Below are positions 44,349 to 53,287 of a DNA stretch of 64,000 bases, in pieces. The translations under genes and the position numbers were made by a program. The notes beneath the pieces are model-generated. The model did no database searches and had not been told where the DNA came from. It saw only the letters and a list, made by a program, of their open reading frames with translations. The DNA comes from Flavobacterium sp. HSC-61S13 (lineage in GTDB: Bacteria > Bacteroidota > Bacteroidia > Flavobacteriales > Flavobacteriaceae). Positions within the stretch are counted from its first letter, which is position 1. Every line of letters starts with the position of its first letter. The DNA lies in assembly GCF_024171535.1 (NCBI RefSeq), contig NZ_JALJZV010000004.1, positions 124,001 through 188,000 on the forward strand. Reading direction: 5' to 3'.

Positions 44349-44356
44349 TATCTTTG
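44349..44356 (+). promoter_or_regulatory. -7 box of the pseudouridine synthase gene
   Basis: TATCTTTG (TAnnTTTG) 14 bp before the ATG at 44371. Confidence 0.55.
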
Positions 44357-44370
44357 CAAAAATAAGTAAT

Positions 44371-45243
44371 ATGAATAACGGTAAGGGAAGCGATAAAAAC
44401 GCTAAGAAAAGCTCTAGTAAGAATAAGCCAAAGGGGAAAACTTTTAAAAAGGATGTTAAGAAATCAACATTCGTTAGTGCGAAACCGGTGGTTGAAAGAA
44501 AACCTAAACAGAAGAAAGTCACTTCTTTAGATGAAGATAGTATCCGATTAAATAAATATATTTCAAACTCAGGAGTTTGCTCAAGAAGAGAAGCAGACAT
44601 CTACATTGTTTCTGGTAACGTAAAGGTTAACGGAGAAGTAATTGTAGAAATGGGGTTCCAAGTTAAGCCGGGCGATGTCGTTAATTTTGATGGTGCAGTA
44701 ATCAATCCGGAGAAAAAAGTCTATGTATTGTTGAATAAACCTAAGGGGTTTTCAACGATAACTGAAGAAATCGTTAGTCCAGAGAATGTATTGACTTTGG
44801 TAAAAGGAGCTTCAAAAAGCATGTTGAGTCCGATTGGTAGAATGGACAAAACTACTTTAGGATTGCTGTTGTTTACCAACGATACAGAGATGATCCAGAA
44901 GTTTACAACAGCCAACCAACGTTCTTCTAAAATGTATCAAGTTTCTTTAGATAAAAATCTAAAATTTGAAGATTTAGAAAAATTGGAAAAAGGATTGACT
45001 TTGGATGGTCATAAAGTGTATATCGAAGAGATTAACTATGTAGACGATCAACCTAAAACGGAAATTGGAATCAAATTAAAAGCGACCAATGTAAAAACGG
45101 TACGTAATTTATTTGAATCATTAAGTTATAATGTATTGAAAGTAGACCGAGTGGTATTTGCTGGGTTAACTAAGTTCAACCTACCGAGAGGAAAATGGAG
45201 AACTTTAACTACTCAAGAAATCATCAACTTGAAAAACGCATAA
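44371..45243 (+). CDS. RluB/RsuA-family rRNA pseudouridine synthase
   Basis: 290 residues. A Lys/Ser-rich, probably disordered N-terminal tail (1-50) is followed by an S4 RNA-binding domain (IRLNKYISNSGVCSRREADIYIVSGNVKVNG, 58-88) and the catalytic domain with GRMDKTTLGLLLFTND (catalytic Asp159), LLNKPKG and VDRVVFAGL. It isomerises a uridine in 23S or 16S rRNA. The basic tail is typical of Bacteroidota homologues. A strong terminator follows. Confidence 0.93.
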   Translation: MNNGKGSDKNAKKSSSKNKPKGKTFKKDVKKSTFVSAKPVVERKPKQKKVTSLDEDSIRLNKYISNSGVCSRREADIYIVSGNVKVNGEVIVEMGFQVKPGDVVNFDGAVINPEKKVYVLLNKPKGFSTITEEIVSPENVLTLVKGASKSMLSPIGRMDKTTLGLLLFTNDTEMIQKFTTANQRSSKMYQVSLDKNLKFEDLEKLEKGLTLDGHKVYIEEINYVDDQPKTEIGIKLKATNVKTVRNLFESLSYNVLKVDRVVFAGLTKFNLPRGKWRTLTTQEIINLKNA

Positions 45244-45246
45244 AAC

Positions 45247-45280
45247 AAAAAACTCGTTAGTATTCACTAACGAGTTTTTT
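45247..45280. terminator. Bidirectional intrinsic terminator
   Basis: A 15-bp perfect stem (45247-45261 with 45266-45280), loop ATTC, A6/T6 ends, between the convergent genes ending at 45243 (+) and 45324 (-). Confidence 0.95.
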
Positions 45281-45323
45281 TGTTTGATATAAATCGGCAT
45301 TCTTGTTAATCATCTAAAGACGA

Positions 45324-47453
45324 TTAAAGTCCTCTTTTTGCCAGTAGGGCTTTGGGATTGGGTTCATGCCCTCTAAAATTGAAATACAATTTTAAAGGAT
45401 CTTCGGTACCGCCTTTTTCCAAGATGTTTTTTCTAAAACTTTGCGCCGTTTTAGCGTCAAAAAGACCGTTGGATTTAAAAGCTTCAAACGCATCTGAATC
45501 CAATACTTCAGACCAGATATAACTGTAATAACCCGACGCATAACCTCCAGCAAACAAATGCATAAAATAGGTGCTGCGGTATCGAGGAATGATGGCGTTG
45601 GTCAATTTTAACTGTTGTGTCAGTTTGGACTCAAAAGCATTGACATCTTCGTCTATCTCTTGTGTTTGTGTATGGTATTTCATATCCAATAAAGACGCTG
45701 CTAAATACTCTGTAGTAGCAAATCCCTGATTAAAAGTCTGTGCCTTTTGAAGTTTCTCTATCAAGGCAGTAGGAATGCTTTCACCGGTTTTGTAATGCTT
45801 GGCAAATTGTTTTAATACGCTGGGTTGTGCTGCCCAGTTCTCTAAAATCTGCGAAGGCAATTCAACAAAATCTCTAGGCACATTAGTGCCGGCAAGACTT
45901 CTGTAGTTCACATTGGACAATAAGCCGTGTAAAGCATGTCCAAACTCGTGAAAAACCGTGGTGGTTTCCTCAAACGTCAGTAGTGCAGGGGCGTTGTCGG
46001 TTGATTTGGAAAAATTGCAAACGATAGAGATGATTGGAGCAATTCGCTTTCCGTCGCGGGTTTGTTGTTTGCGGAACGACGTCATCCAGGCACCTCCTTT
46101 TTTGTTTGATCTCGCGAAGAAATCTAGGTATAAAATACCCACTAGAGTTCCATCTTTTTCAGTGACCTGCCAAGTTGTAACATCTTTATGATATTTCGGA
46201 AGTTCGGGCAAGGCTGTAAACTGTAGACCATAAAGTTTGGTTGCCACGTCAAAAACACCCTGCTGTACTTGTGGTAAACTCAAATACGGTTTAAGGGCAT
46301 TCTCATCGAAGTCAAAACGGGATTTACGGATTTTTTCAGTATAAAAGCGCCAATCATAAGGTTGCACATTGCCAGTGATACCGTCTTGATGCAGTAACTT
46401 CTGAATATCTTGTTCCTCTTGATTCGTTTTTACTTGAGCCGCATTCCATAACTTATCCAGTAATTGATAAACCGTTTCTGGATTCTTAGCCATGTTTTCC
46501 TCTAAGACATAAGAAGCGTGATTTTTATAACCCAATAATTGTGCGCGTTGCATTCTTAAATTGGCTAATTCGATTACCAGTTTCTTATTGTCGTATTTGT
46601 TATCTTGATTGGCTCGGTGTTGGTAAGCCTCCCAGATCGTTTTTCTCAATGTTCTATTTTCGGCATATTGAAGAAAGGGAATCACGCTACCGTGGTTTAA
46701 AGTGAATACCCATTTGTTTTCCTTACCGCGGGCTTTGGCTTCTGCGGCAGCGGCTTCCATAAGATCTTGAGGCAGTCCTGCCAAGTCTTTTTTATCGGAT
46801 ACCTCCAGGGCATAGGCATTGCTGTCGGCTAACAAATTGTCTCCAAATTGAAGAGAGGTTAGGGCGAGTTGCTGATTGATCGCGCGAAAATCCTTTTGTT
46901 CCTCTGTTTGTAGTAGAGCGCCATTTCGAACAAATTTTTTATAGGTTTTCTCTAATAAAGTGCGTTGCTCCTGATTTAGTTTTAGTGCTTCTTTGGCCTC
47001 CCATATCAATTGTATCCTTTTGAATAAATCGGCATTTAGATAGATGTTGTCTTGATGTTCGGACAATATCGGAGCCATTTTTATAGCCGTGGCTTGTAAA
47101 TCATCGTTGGTGTTAGCGCTTAAAAGATTGTAGAACACCGATGAGATTCGATCTAATAACAGACCGCTGTTTTCGAAGGCGACTATCGTATTCTCAAAAG
47201 TGAGCTTGGACTTGGATTTGATGATGTCATCAATTTCTTCTTGTTGGTCTTTGATGCCTTCAGACAAGGCCGTTTCAAAATTTTTATTGTCAATTTCATC
47301 AAAAGGAGGGACTTCAAAAGGGGTTTCCCAAGTGGCCATAAGCGGATTGTTTTCTCCACTGCTGTAAGCGGTGTTTTCCCGTTTACACGACAAAGTACTA
47401 GCAGCAATGAGGGTTAATATTATAATAGAACGAAAGTTTGTATTCATCATCAT
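45324..47453 (-). CDS. M3-family peptidyl-dipeptidase (Dcp-like) lipoprotein
   Basis: 709 residues (three consecutive ATG codons at the start). A lipoprotein signal ends at Cys23 (AASTLSC). The M3 zinc motif is HEFGH (502-506) with the second part FVELPSQILENW. Dcp-type context: NFSKSTDNAPALLTFEETTTVFHEFGHALHG and AGGYASGYYSYIWSEVLDSDAF. It removes C-terminal dipeptides from peptides; the signal places it in the periplasm or on the outer membrane, fitting the window's peptide-use theme. It may be co-transcribed behind the AsmA-like gene (36-bp gap). Confidence 0.92.
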   Translation of the reverse strand: MMMNTNFRSIIILTLIAASTLSCKRENTAYSSGENNPLMATWETPFEVPPFDEIDNKNFETALSEGIKDQQEEIDDIIKSKSKLTFENTIVAFENSGLLLDRISSVFYNLLSANTNDDLQATAIKMAPILSEHQDNIYLNADLFKRIQLIWEAKEALKLNQEQRTLLEKTYKKFVRNGALLQTEEQKDFRAINQQLALTSLQFGDNLLADSNAYALEVSDKKDLAGLPQDLMEAAAAEAKARGKENKWVFTLNHGSVIPFLQYAENRTLRKTIWEAYQHRANQDNKYDNKKLVIELANLRMQRAQLLGYKNHASYVLEENMAKNPETVYQLLDKLWNAAQVKTNQEEQDIQKLLHQDGITGNVQPYDWRFYTEKIRKSRFDFDENALKPYLSLPQVQQGVFDVATKLYGLQFTALPELPKYHKDVTTWQVTEKDGTLVGILYLDFFARSNKKGGAWMTSFRKQQTRDGKRIAPIISIVCNFSKSTDNAPALLTFEETTTVFHEFGHALHGLLSNVNYRSLAGTNVPRDFVELPSQILENWAAQPSVLKQFAKHYKTGESIPTALIEKLQKAQTFNQGFATTEYLAASLLDMKYHTQTQEIDEDVNAFESKLTQQLKLTNAIIPRYRSTYFMHLFAGGYASGYYSYIWSEVLDSDAFEAFKSNGLFDAKTAQSFRKNILEKGGTEDPLKLYFNFRGHEPNPKALLAKRGL

Positions 47454-47489
47454 TAGTTAGGTTATGTAAACTTATAAAAAAGAAAATGA

Positions 47490-49085
47490 TTAATCTTTGT
47501 CCTTGGACTGCTGTTTGCTATTGGTTACTAAAAAAGTTTTCTTGAGCCCATCTGCGAGGCTGATCCACATATAATTAAAAAACGATTTTTCAGGATTTCG
47601 CAGTTGCTCTATTTCTGCCTCATTAAAGGTGTTGTCGGTGTCTTTACGCACAAATAAATTGCCAATTGCCGAAAGAAATTTGTTTTTCTTTTGCCCATTC
47701 TTTCGTAGAAATTCAATCTTAAAATCGTGGTATTTGATTTTAAAATCCCCTTTGGACTCCTTATTGTTGCCGTAAATATTAAAAAAAACTTGTTCTAGGG
47801 TTCCCGTAGTAGTAGCATTGATTTGCGGACGTAAAAAAGTATTGAGATTGGCTGTAGGCAATTGGTGAATACTGCCCGAAAAGGTAAATTGATCCGAGGT
47901 ATTGTTAACGTCAAAGTCCCAATTTACTTGTAGTGATGCGTTATTCATAAATTTACTGTGTACCTTAATCTTGGTTTTCTTCTTTTTTTCCTTGGCGGCA
48001 ATGCCGCTCAGTAGGTCGGTAATCTCGGCATTAAAAGCATCAAATGTAATATGGCTGGCTTCGGTATTGAAATCGATCTGCTCAATGTATTCGATGGCGC
48101 TATGTTTTATATTCACTGTGTCCAGAGCTAAATAGAAGTTGAGATCCCGTAGCTTTTTTGAAAACAACGGTTTGATTGAGGTGTCGTCAGCGACCGCTTT
48201 ATTTCTATATACCACGGCATCTAAACTATCCAATAGTAAATTTGAAGCGGAAAATTCTAAGTGTTCCTTGTTCATAGTCCATTTGATCTTGCTCAAATGA
48301 AGTTGGGAATTTTTAACCTCAAATAAATCGGTCTCCTTATTTATTTTCTTTTGAAAGTCAGTGCGACTGTACAGCGGTTTTAGGTGGATGTTTTTTACGT
48401 CTAAATTATCTTTGTCCAAGGAAGTTTTTAAGGTGCTTATAGTATAAAAAGCATTGATTTTCGCATAGAGACTGTCATAATGGATTTGGTAGTTCTCAAA
48501 TCGGAACGGTATTTTGTCTTTTAAGGACGTGGAATCAACGGCTAGATTATGCAGGTCAAAATTGAAATTTTGTAAATATACTAAACTGTTGATGCCTATG
48601 GAATCGCGTAATTGTATCGTACCTCCAGACAATTTCAAATGATCGATAGCGATCAAGTGTTCAAAAGGTTTTTTGGCAAGGGTATCCGAAGTTTTTGCAG
48701 CGCCTTTTTTTAATGTGATATGGGGGTTTTTAATATGAATTGCGTTTGCGGTAAACTTATTGCGGAATAAATCAAATAAGCCAATTCCCGAAATGTCAAG
48801 CTCCTCAATTTGAGTTTCAATAATGCTGAAACCGTTATTTAGGGTATCTGACTTTGGTTTAAATATCAGATTTTTAAACGATGCTGTGCGTGAAATTAAA
48901 TTCATATCATAATCCGTATAACTGATGGAATAGGATAGATTTGGGTTTTCATTGACGGCAAGATTGAGCTTTTTTGCCGTCCAAGGTTTTATAAATAGCC
49001 AACCCAAGATAATTGTCAACAGCAAACAACCAACGATAGCTAAACCGATGTAGGCGGCAATTTTGATACTATTTTGCTTTTTCAT
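47490..49085 (-). CDS. AsmA/DUF748-like membrane-anchored protein
   Basis: 531 residues: one N-terminal membrane helix (about 8-32, AYIGLAIVGCLLLTIILGWLFI), then long beta-rich repeats of the kind seen in AsmA/TamB/DUF748 proteins (LSYSISYTDYDMNLISRTASFKNLIF, LKLSGGTIQLRD, ADDTSIK-type spacing, FTFSGSIHQLPTANLNTFLRPQINATTTGTLEQVFF near the C-terminus). Such proteins span the periplasm and may help lipid transport or outer-membrane assembly. A specific role is not visible. It ends 36 bp before the M3 peptidase gene. Confidence 0.7.
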   Translation of the reverse strand: MKKQNSIKIAAYIGLAIVGCLLLTIILGWLFIKPWTAKKLNLAVNENPNLSYSISYTDYDMNLISRTASFKNLIFKPKSDTLNNGFSIIETQIEELDISGIGLFDLFRNKFTANAIHIKNPHITLKKGAAKTSDTLAKKPFEHLIAIDHLKLSGGTIQLRDSIGINSLVYLQNFNFDLHNLAVDSTSLKDKIPFRFENYQIHYDSLYAKINAFYTISTLKTSLDKDNLDVKNIHLKPLYSRTDFQKKINKETDLFEVKNSQLHLSKIKWTMNKEHLEFSASNLLLDSLDAVVYRNKAVADDTSIKPLFSKKLRDLNFYLALDTVNIKHSAIEYIEQIDFNTEASHITFDAFNAEITDLLSGIAAKEKKKKTKIKVHSKFMNNASLQVNWDFDVNNTSDQFTFSGSIHQLPTANLNTFLRPQINATTTGTLEQVFFNIYGNNKESKGDFKIKYHDFKIEFLRKNGQKKNKFLSAIGNLFVRKDTDNTFNEAEIEQLRNPEKSFFNYMWISLADGLKKTFLVTNSKQQSKDKD

Positions 49086-49246
49086 AGGCTTGAATATTAA
49101 ATGGAACAGACGCGGATTGTTCGTTTTGCTACCTCAATTTAAGCATTTTAATCTTTTTTACTGGTTTAAATTTGTAAATAAATCGAATAGACATCGAGTT
49201 ACAGCTGATCTTGCCCCACAACAGCGGCGCTTTTTGTGTTTAGAAA

Positions 49247-49357
49247 TTAGGTCAATACAAATTGTAATTCCGCTTCCAATTTCACCTCTTCACTAACGAG
49301 TGCACCACCGGTTTCCAAAGCGGAATTGCTATTTAAACACCAGTCTTTACGGTTGAT
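49247..49357 (-). pseudogene. Decayed 3' fragment of a yceI gene
   Basis: The minus strand reads INRKDWCLNSNSALETGG followed by ALVSEEVKLEAELQFVLT and TAA: 36 codons plus stop matching the C-terminus of the intact YceI gene at 51208-51738 with 4 amino-acid changes. By my count 90 of 111 bases match, and about two thirds of the differences are silent. Homology stops abruptly at 49357, and there is no upstream part of the gene. Same orientation as the intact copy. Confidence 0.9.
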
Positions 49358-49704
49358 TATTAGGATTGATTTTTTACTCGTATAAAAGAATTAAAAGTTG
49401 TTTGTTATTGACTCATGATAGAAGTTAAAGATGTATGATTGGATGTGTTATAGGTTTTTTAAGTGTTTTAATTGGAAGTTATTGAGTTTTTGATGTTGTT
49501 TTTTGTTAAAATATTGATTGAATTACATGTTGTTTTTTAAATTATTTTTGAGATTTTACATTATTTTTTAAAATTCAATAATTTTTGTTAAAAAAGTATT
49601 GAATTGTTTTATTTTTTGATTTAAAGTTAAAGTTTTGTGTTTTTTTGTTGGTTTAATACTGATTTTATATGTTTATATAATGTTAATTTTAAAATGTAAA
49701 TATT
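49358..49704. other. T-rich, C-poor leader of 347 bp
   Basis: No frame or hairpin. The + strand is strikingly rich in T and poor in C, with repeated words such as TTTTGTTAAAA (about 49500 and 49585). It runs up to the split lipoprotein ATG at 49705 and differs from typical intergenic sequence in this window. Confidence 0.6.
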
Positions 49705-50520
49705 ATGAAAAAAATAATTGTTACAGTATTGATTTTCCCCTTGTTATTTTCTTGTGCAAATAACGATATGGAAATGGATAGTATTAAGGAGAGTAAGACT
49801 TCAAGGCACACAGAGACTGAGGAGGCGGTTAATTGGGATTTTGTTGCGGACAGACGAGCTGGTAGCGTTGTAGGTGCGGATCTTATTGGTGGAGTATTTG
49901 GTTTTTTAAAAGGAGGGTTTGTAGGTGCACTTTTGTGGGGAACATTGTCATCTGTAGCCCAATCTACGGTTAATGAGTTATAATCTTTGCCAGCGTATAT
50001 TGGTAAGATAGAAGACGATTTTATTTTAAATAACCAAAATCCTTACGAATTTGTAGGATTATTTCATTACAAGGTTATTAATGAAGAATTAAGAAAATCG
50101 TATGGTTCTTACAAGAATATGGATGAGGTTTTATTTGAAAATCATTTTAATGACTTTGTAGCTTATAAAGATAGTCAAGCGGTTATTTATCCAGAATTAA
50201 ATAGGGGTAATTATCCTTATGAGGATTATGAACAAGATTTTGATGCTTTTGTTACTTTCCACGACGGTGTTAAAGAGGAGTGGTTGTCGCAAGAAATGAA
50301 TTCACATAGTTTAGAAGTATTGCAAAATTATTTCACTATTTTAGAAAAAAGTAAAAGTGTAAAAGACTTTGTTTATAAGTCATTAGACGCGGAGGAATTT
50401 TTATTGGCAGATACCACTTTAGATTTGACAGAAAAGAAGTTGCTTTTGTCGACCATGTCAACGGCTAGGATTGGTTTGCAATATTGGGGTTGGGTAATTC
50501 GAGAGTTAGATAAAGATTAA
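49705..50520 (+). pseudogene. Lipoprotein gene interrupted by one in-frame TAA
   Basis: Two open frames lie in the same phase, separated only by TAA at 49981-49983. The first (49705-49983, 92 residues) is a lipoprotein (LLFSC, Cys17) with a Gly-rich hydrophobic segment (GADLIGGVFGFLKGGFVGALL). Directly after the stop the frame continues as SLPAYIGKIEDDFILNNQNPYEFVG for another 179 residues with no proper start (only TTG at 49987). Read through, this gives one protein of about 271 residues. A nonsense mutation, sequencing error or recoding are the options. I do not recognise the family. Confidence 0.7.
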
Positions 50521-50531
50521 TATTTAATGTT

Positions 50532-51143
50532 ATGAATAAAGCACTGTATACTCTATTACTGAGCATGGGATTTTTTTCAACATTTGCCCAGGGAAAACCA
50601 GAATTTGGAATGACTTTATCTACTTATAGTGGGACAGCTGTATTGGAGCAAAAAGGGCAAGTTGATTTAAACGGCTTTGTACGCTATGGAGCCGAAGTGA
50701 TGACTCGGTTGGTTTGGGCTGAGCAATGGGGTGTTTTTGCGGGTATCGGTACTCATGCCTTTTATGCCAACAAAACGCTTTCAGGTGAAACCATAAGTAT
50801 AGCTAGCAATTATTTGGTGGTTCCTTTTGGGGTGAGTTATGGAATTCCGCTATTTAAAAGTGAAGAGCAAAAAACAGCACCGTTGTGGTTGCAAATTGAT
50901 GTGGGAGCTCATGTTGGAAATTTGAGAAAGCATGAAGAAGATTCGGTGGATTACTCTTCTACTCAATCCAATTTGGGTTGGAATTTTGGAATCAACGGTA
51001 AACTTGGAATGGTTTATCAGTTCTATAATAAATTCAATTTCGGCTTAGGCTTGGTGGCCAAACGCGATTTGACCGATATAAAAGATCAAAAAATCACACA
51101 GTCCAATGCGCTATACGCGAGTTTGGGTTACCGATTTCGATAG
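50532..51143 (+). CDS. Outer-membrane beta-barrel protein (porin-like)
   Basis: 203 residues: a signal peptide (about 1-19, STFAQ) then alternating-hydrophobicity strands (FGMTLSTYSGTAVLEQKG, EVMTRLVWAEQWGVFAGIGTHAFY, YLVVPFGVSYGIPL, LQIDVGAHVGNL, FNFGLGLVAKRDL) ending in ASLGYRFR, the terminal strand with the C-terminal aromatic/Arg end of outer-membrane barrels. Function unknown. It starts 11 bp after the split lipoprotein and probably shares its promoter. Confidence 0.8.
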   Translation: MNKALYTLLLSMGFFSTFAQGKPEFGMTLSTYSGTAVLEQKGQVDLNGFVRYGAEVMTRLVWAEQWGVFAGIGTHAFYANKTLSGETISIASNYLVVPFGVSYGIPLFKSEEQKTAPLWLQIDVGAHVGNLRKHEEDSVDYSSTQSNLGWNFGINGKLGMVYQFYNKFNFGLGLVAKRDLTDIKDQKITQSNALYASLGYRFR

Positions 51144-51158
51144 GGTCATGGTATAAAA

Positions 51159-51190
51159 AAGCGTCGTATCTACAATTGGACACGACGCTT
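51159..51190. terminator. Bidirectional intrinsic terminator
   Basis: AAGCGTCGT (51159-51167) pairs with ACGACGCTT (51182-51190), with an A-tract before and T-tract after, between the barrel protein (+) and yceI (-). Confidence 0.8.
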
Positions 51191-51207
51191 ATTTTTTTGA
51201 CTATAAA

Positions 51208-51738
51208 TTATGCCAATACAAATTGTAGTTCGGCTTCTAGTTTTACTTCTTCACTAACAAGTACGCCTCCAGTTTCCAAAGCGGAATTCCAGTTTAGTCC
51301 CCAATCCTTACGGTTGATTTTCCCGACTACGTTAATCGCTAATTTAGTGTTTCCCCATGGATCTTTCATTTCTCCACCGAATTCCGTTTCCAAATGAACG
51401 ATTTTAGATACGCCATGCATATTTAGTTCTCCTGTAATCGTGTAGTCATGTCCGCTTTTTTTACTGACTTTGGTAGAGGTAAAAGTTACTTTTGGAAATT
51501 GTTCCGCATCAAAAAAATCGGCACTCATTAAGTGTTTATCGCGATCTGCATTTTTGGTGTTGATTGAAGCAACTTCGGCAGTAAAGCTCAAAGCAGCGCT
51601 TTCAAAGTCTCCCTCATTCATAGTGATTTCACCTTTATAATCAGTAAAATTTCCTTTGATATTGGTGATCATCATGTGTTTGATCTTAAACTCAATACTT
51701 GAATGTGTGTTGTCGATAGTCCATTTTTGTTTGTTCAT
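51208..51738 (-). CDS. YceI-family polyisoprenoid-binding-like protein
   Basis: 176 residues, no signal peptide. Family blocks: WTIDNTHSSIEFKIKHMMITNIKGNFTDYKG, SFTAEVASINTKNADRDKHLMSADFFDAEQFPKVTF, YTITGELNMHGVSKIVHLETEF and INRKDWGLNWNSALETGGVLVSEEVKLEAELQF. The lipocalin-like barrel can bind isoprenoid chains in studied members. It is the second gene after pirin (20-bp gap). Its last 37 codons have a decayed second copy 1.85 kb away at 49247-49357, same orientation. Confidence 0.95.
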   Translation of the reverse strand: MNKQKWTIDNTHSSIEFKIKHMMITNIKGNFTDYKGEITMNEGDFESAALSFTAEVASINTKNADRDKHLMSADFFDAEQFPKVTFTSTKVSKKSGHDYTITGELNMHGVSKIVHLETEFGGEMKDPWGNTKLAINVVGKINRKDWGLNWNSALETGGVLVSEEVKLEAELQFVLA

Positions 51739-51758
51739 GGTATTTTGTGTTTTTTTAA

Positions 51759-52490
51759 TTATTGATAAAAAGATGGTAGTTCTTCTGGAAATTCCATCAA
51801 GAGTAGTTGCGTGTTTTCTTGGGCAGTGATTTCGAATTTTTCGGTGTCGGTAAAACCTATAGCATCTCTGCGGTTGAGCTTTTGACCGTTGATTTCCAGT
51901 GAACCGGAGATGACAAAAACGAAAACAGCATTATCCGCTTTTTGCAATTGGTATTCCAATTTCTTGCCCGCATCCAAATCACTGAGGTAAAACCAAGCAT
52001 CTTGGTGGATCCATACGGCATTTTCTGTTGGATTGGGAGTCAATACAGTTAATAACTGATTGTGCATACCGCTTTTGTCCATCGTTTTTTGCTCGTATCG
52101 AGGTGTTACATTAAGTGTTTTGGGAAACAGCCATAGCTGTAAAATCTCTACGGGTTTATCATCGTTTGCATTGTATTCACTATGCTCAATACCCGTACCT
52201 GCACTCATCACTTGGATATCGCCTTGGCGGATAATGGTGCCGTTGCCCATACTGTCTTTATGGGCCAAATCGCCGGATAGTGGAATGGTGATGATCTCCA
52301 TGTTTTGATGGGGATGCGTACCGAAACCCATACCAGAATCGATAAAATCATCGTTAAAAACGCGTAATACACCAAAGTGTATACGATCAGAATTGCGATA
52401 ATTGGCAAAACTAAAGGTATGATGAGATTTCAGCCAACCGTGATCGGCATAACCTCTTGAGGAATCTGAAAATAAAATAAAATTGCTCAT
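51759..52490 (-). CDS. Pirin-family bicupin protein
   Basis: 243 residues. The N-terminal pirin domain has the metal-binding GMGFGTHPHQNMEIITIPLSGDLAHKDSMGN and GTGIEHSEYN (His/His/His/Glu site); the C-terminal cupin follows (SGSLEINGQKLNRRDAIGFTDTEKFEI). Some pirins are quercetin dioxygenases, others redox sensors; the role here is unknown. It pairs with yceI, an arrangement common in Bacteroidota. Confidence 0.93.
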   Translation of the reverse strand: MSNFILFSDSSRGYADHGWLKSHHTFSFANYRNSDRIHFGVLRVFNDDFIDSGMGFGTHPHQNMEIITIPLSGDLAHKDSMGNGTIIRQGDIQVMSAGTGIEHSEYNANDDKPVEILQLWLFPKTLNVTPRYEQKTMDKSGMHNQLLTVLTPNPTENAVWIHQDAWFYLSDLDAGKKLEYQLQKADNAVFVFVISGSLEINGQKLNRRDAIGFTDTEKFEITAQENTQLLLMEFPEELPSFYQ

Positions 52491-52643
52491 ATACTTGGTT
52501 ATTTAAATATAGTGATAATAGTGTTAAAAAACAATGTTTTTTATATGTATCTCTTTATTTATTATTGTATAACAAATATATTAAGAATAATGCTTCTTCT
52601 GCTTAATGTAGGTTAAGAAATGGTTTCGTTTCTTTTTCTCGTC

Positions 52644-52687
52644 ATTCGTGATTCGTGATTCGATTTTCGACTCCCGATTTTCGACTC
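52644..52687. repeat. Short degenerate tandem repeats after crp
   Basis: ATTCGTG occurs twice head to tail and partly a third time (52644-52662), followed by two copies of CGATTTTCGACTC (52661-52673 and 52675-52687). It lies 4 bp past the stop of the Crp-family gene. Confidence 0.85.
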
Positions 52688-52691
52688 TCGA

Positions 52692-53276
52692 CTAACGATT
52701 ATTCCCGAGCAATAATTTTCGTTTCATCTTACTAAAGAATTCTGGGGTAACGCCCAAGTAAGAGGCAATGTGAATCTGTGGTACCTTATCTTTTATGGTT
52801 GGATATTTTTGGCAAAAGCGTTCGTAGCGTTCTTCAGCTGTTAAGCTGAGGTTATCGATAATTCTTTGTTGGTTGGCAATCAGAGAATTTTCGATTAAGA
52901 TTCGGAAATACCTATCGATTTTCGGTATTTGATCAAACAACAATTGTTGGTCTTCTTTACGCAAGCATAATACGGTGGTGTTTTCGATGGCTTCAATAAA
53001 GAGTTGTCCGGGTTTACCAGATAGAAAGCTATACATATCGGCCATCCACCAGCCCGATGTGGCCAAACTCAAAGTGTGTTTGACACCTTGCTCATCGATA
53101 TTGTAACTCTGTAATATGCCATCGAGCACAAAAAAGGACTGATGGCATATTTCATTTTCTTTTAATAAAAGTTCCTTTGCTTTAAAGGTTTTTTTAGTGA
53201 CTTTGGAGCAGAGAAAATCTTTTTCCTCCTCGGTAAGGTCTACGTGTTTTGCAATACTTTCTAAGAGTAAATCCAA
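52692..53276 (-). CDS. Crp/Fnr-family transcriptional regulator
   Basis: 194 residues from a TTG start 11 bp after purT; no usable ATG lies nearby. The N-terminal cyclic-nucleotide-binding-like beta-roll (EICHQSFFVLDGILQSYNIDEQGVKHTLSLATSGWWMADMYSFLSGKPG) is followed by a degenerate helix-turn-helix (PQIHIASYLGVTPEFFSKMKRKL). There are no Fnr-type cysteines. Flavobacterial homologues of this small type are common and usually of unknown ligand. Overlap of function with purT is not evident; the pair may simply be co-transcribed. Confidence 0.88.
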   Translation of the reverse strand: MDLLLESIAKHVDLTEEEKDFLCSKVTKKTFKAKELLLKENEICHQSFFVLDGILQSYNIDEQGVKHTLSLATSGWWMADMYSFLSGKPGQLFIEAIENTTVLCLRKEDQQLLFDQIPKIDRYFRILIENSLIANQQRIIDNLSLTAEERYERFCQKYPTIKDKVPQIHIASYLGVTPEFFSKMKRKLLLGNNR

Positions 53277-53287
53277 GTTGATTGACT

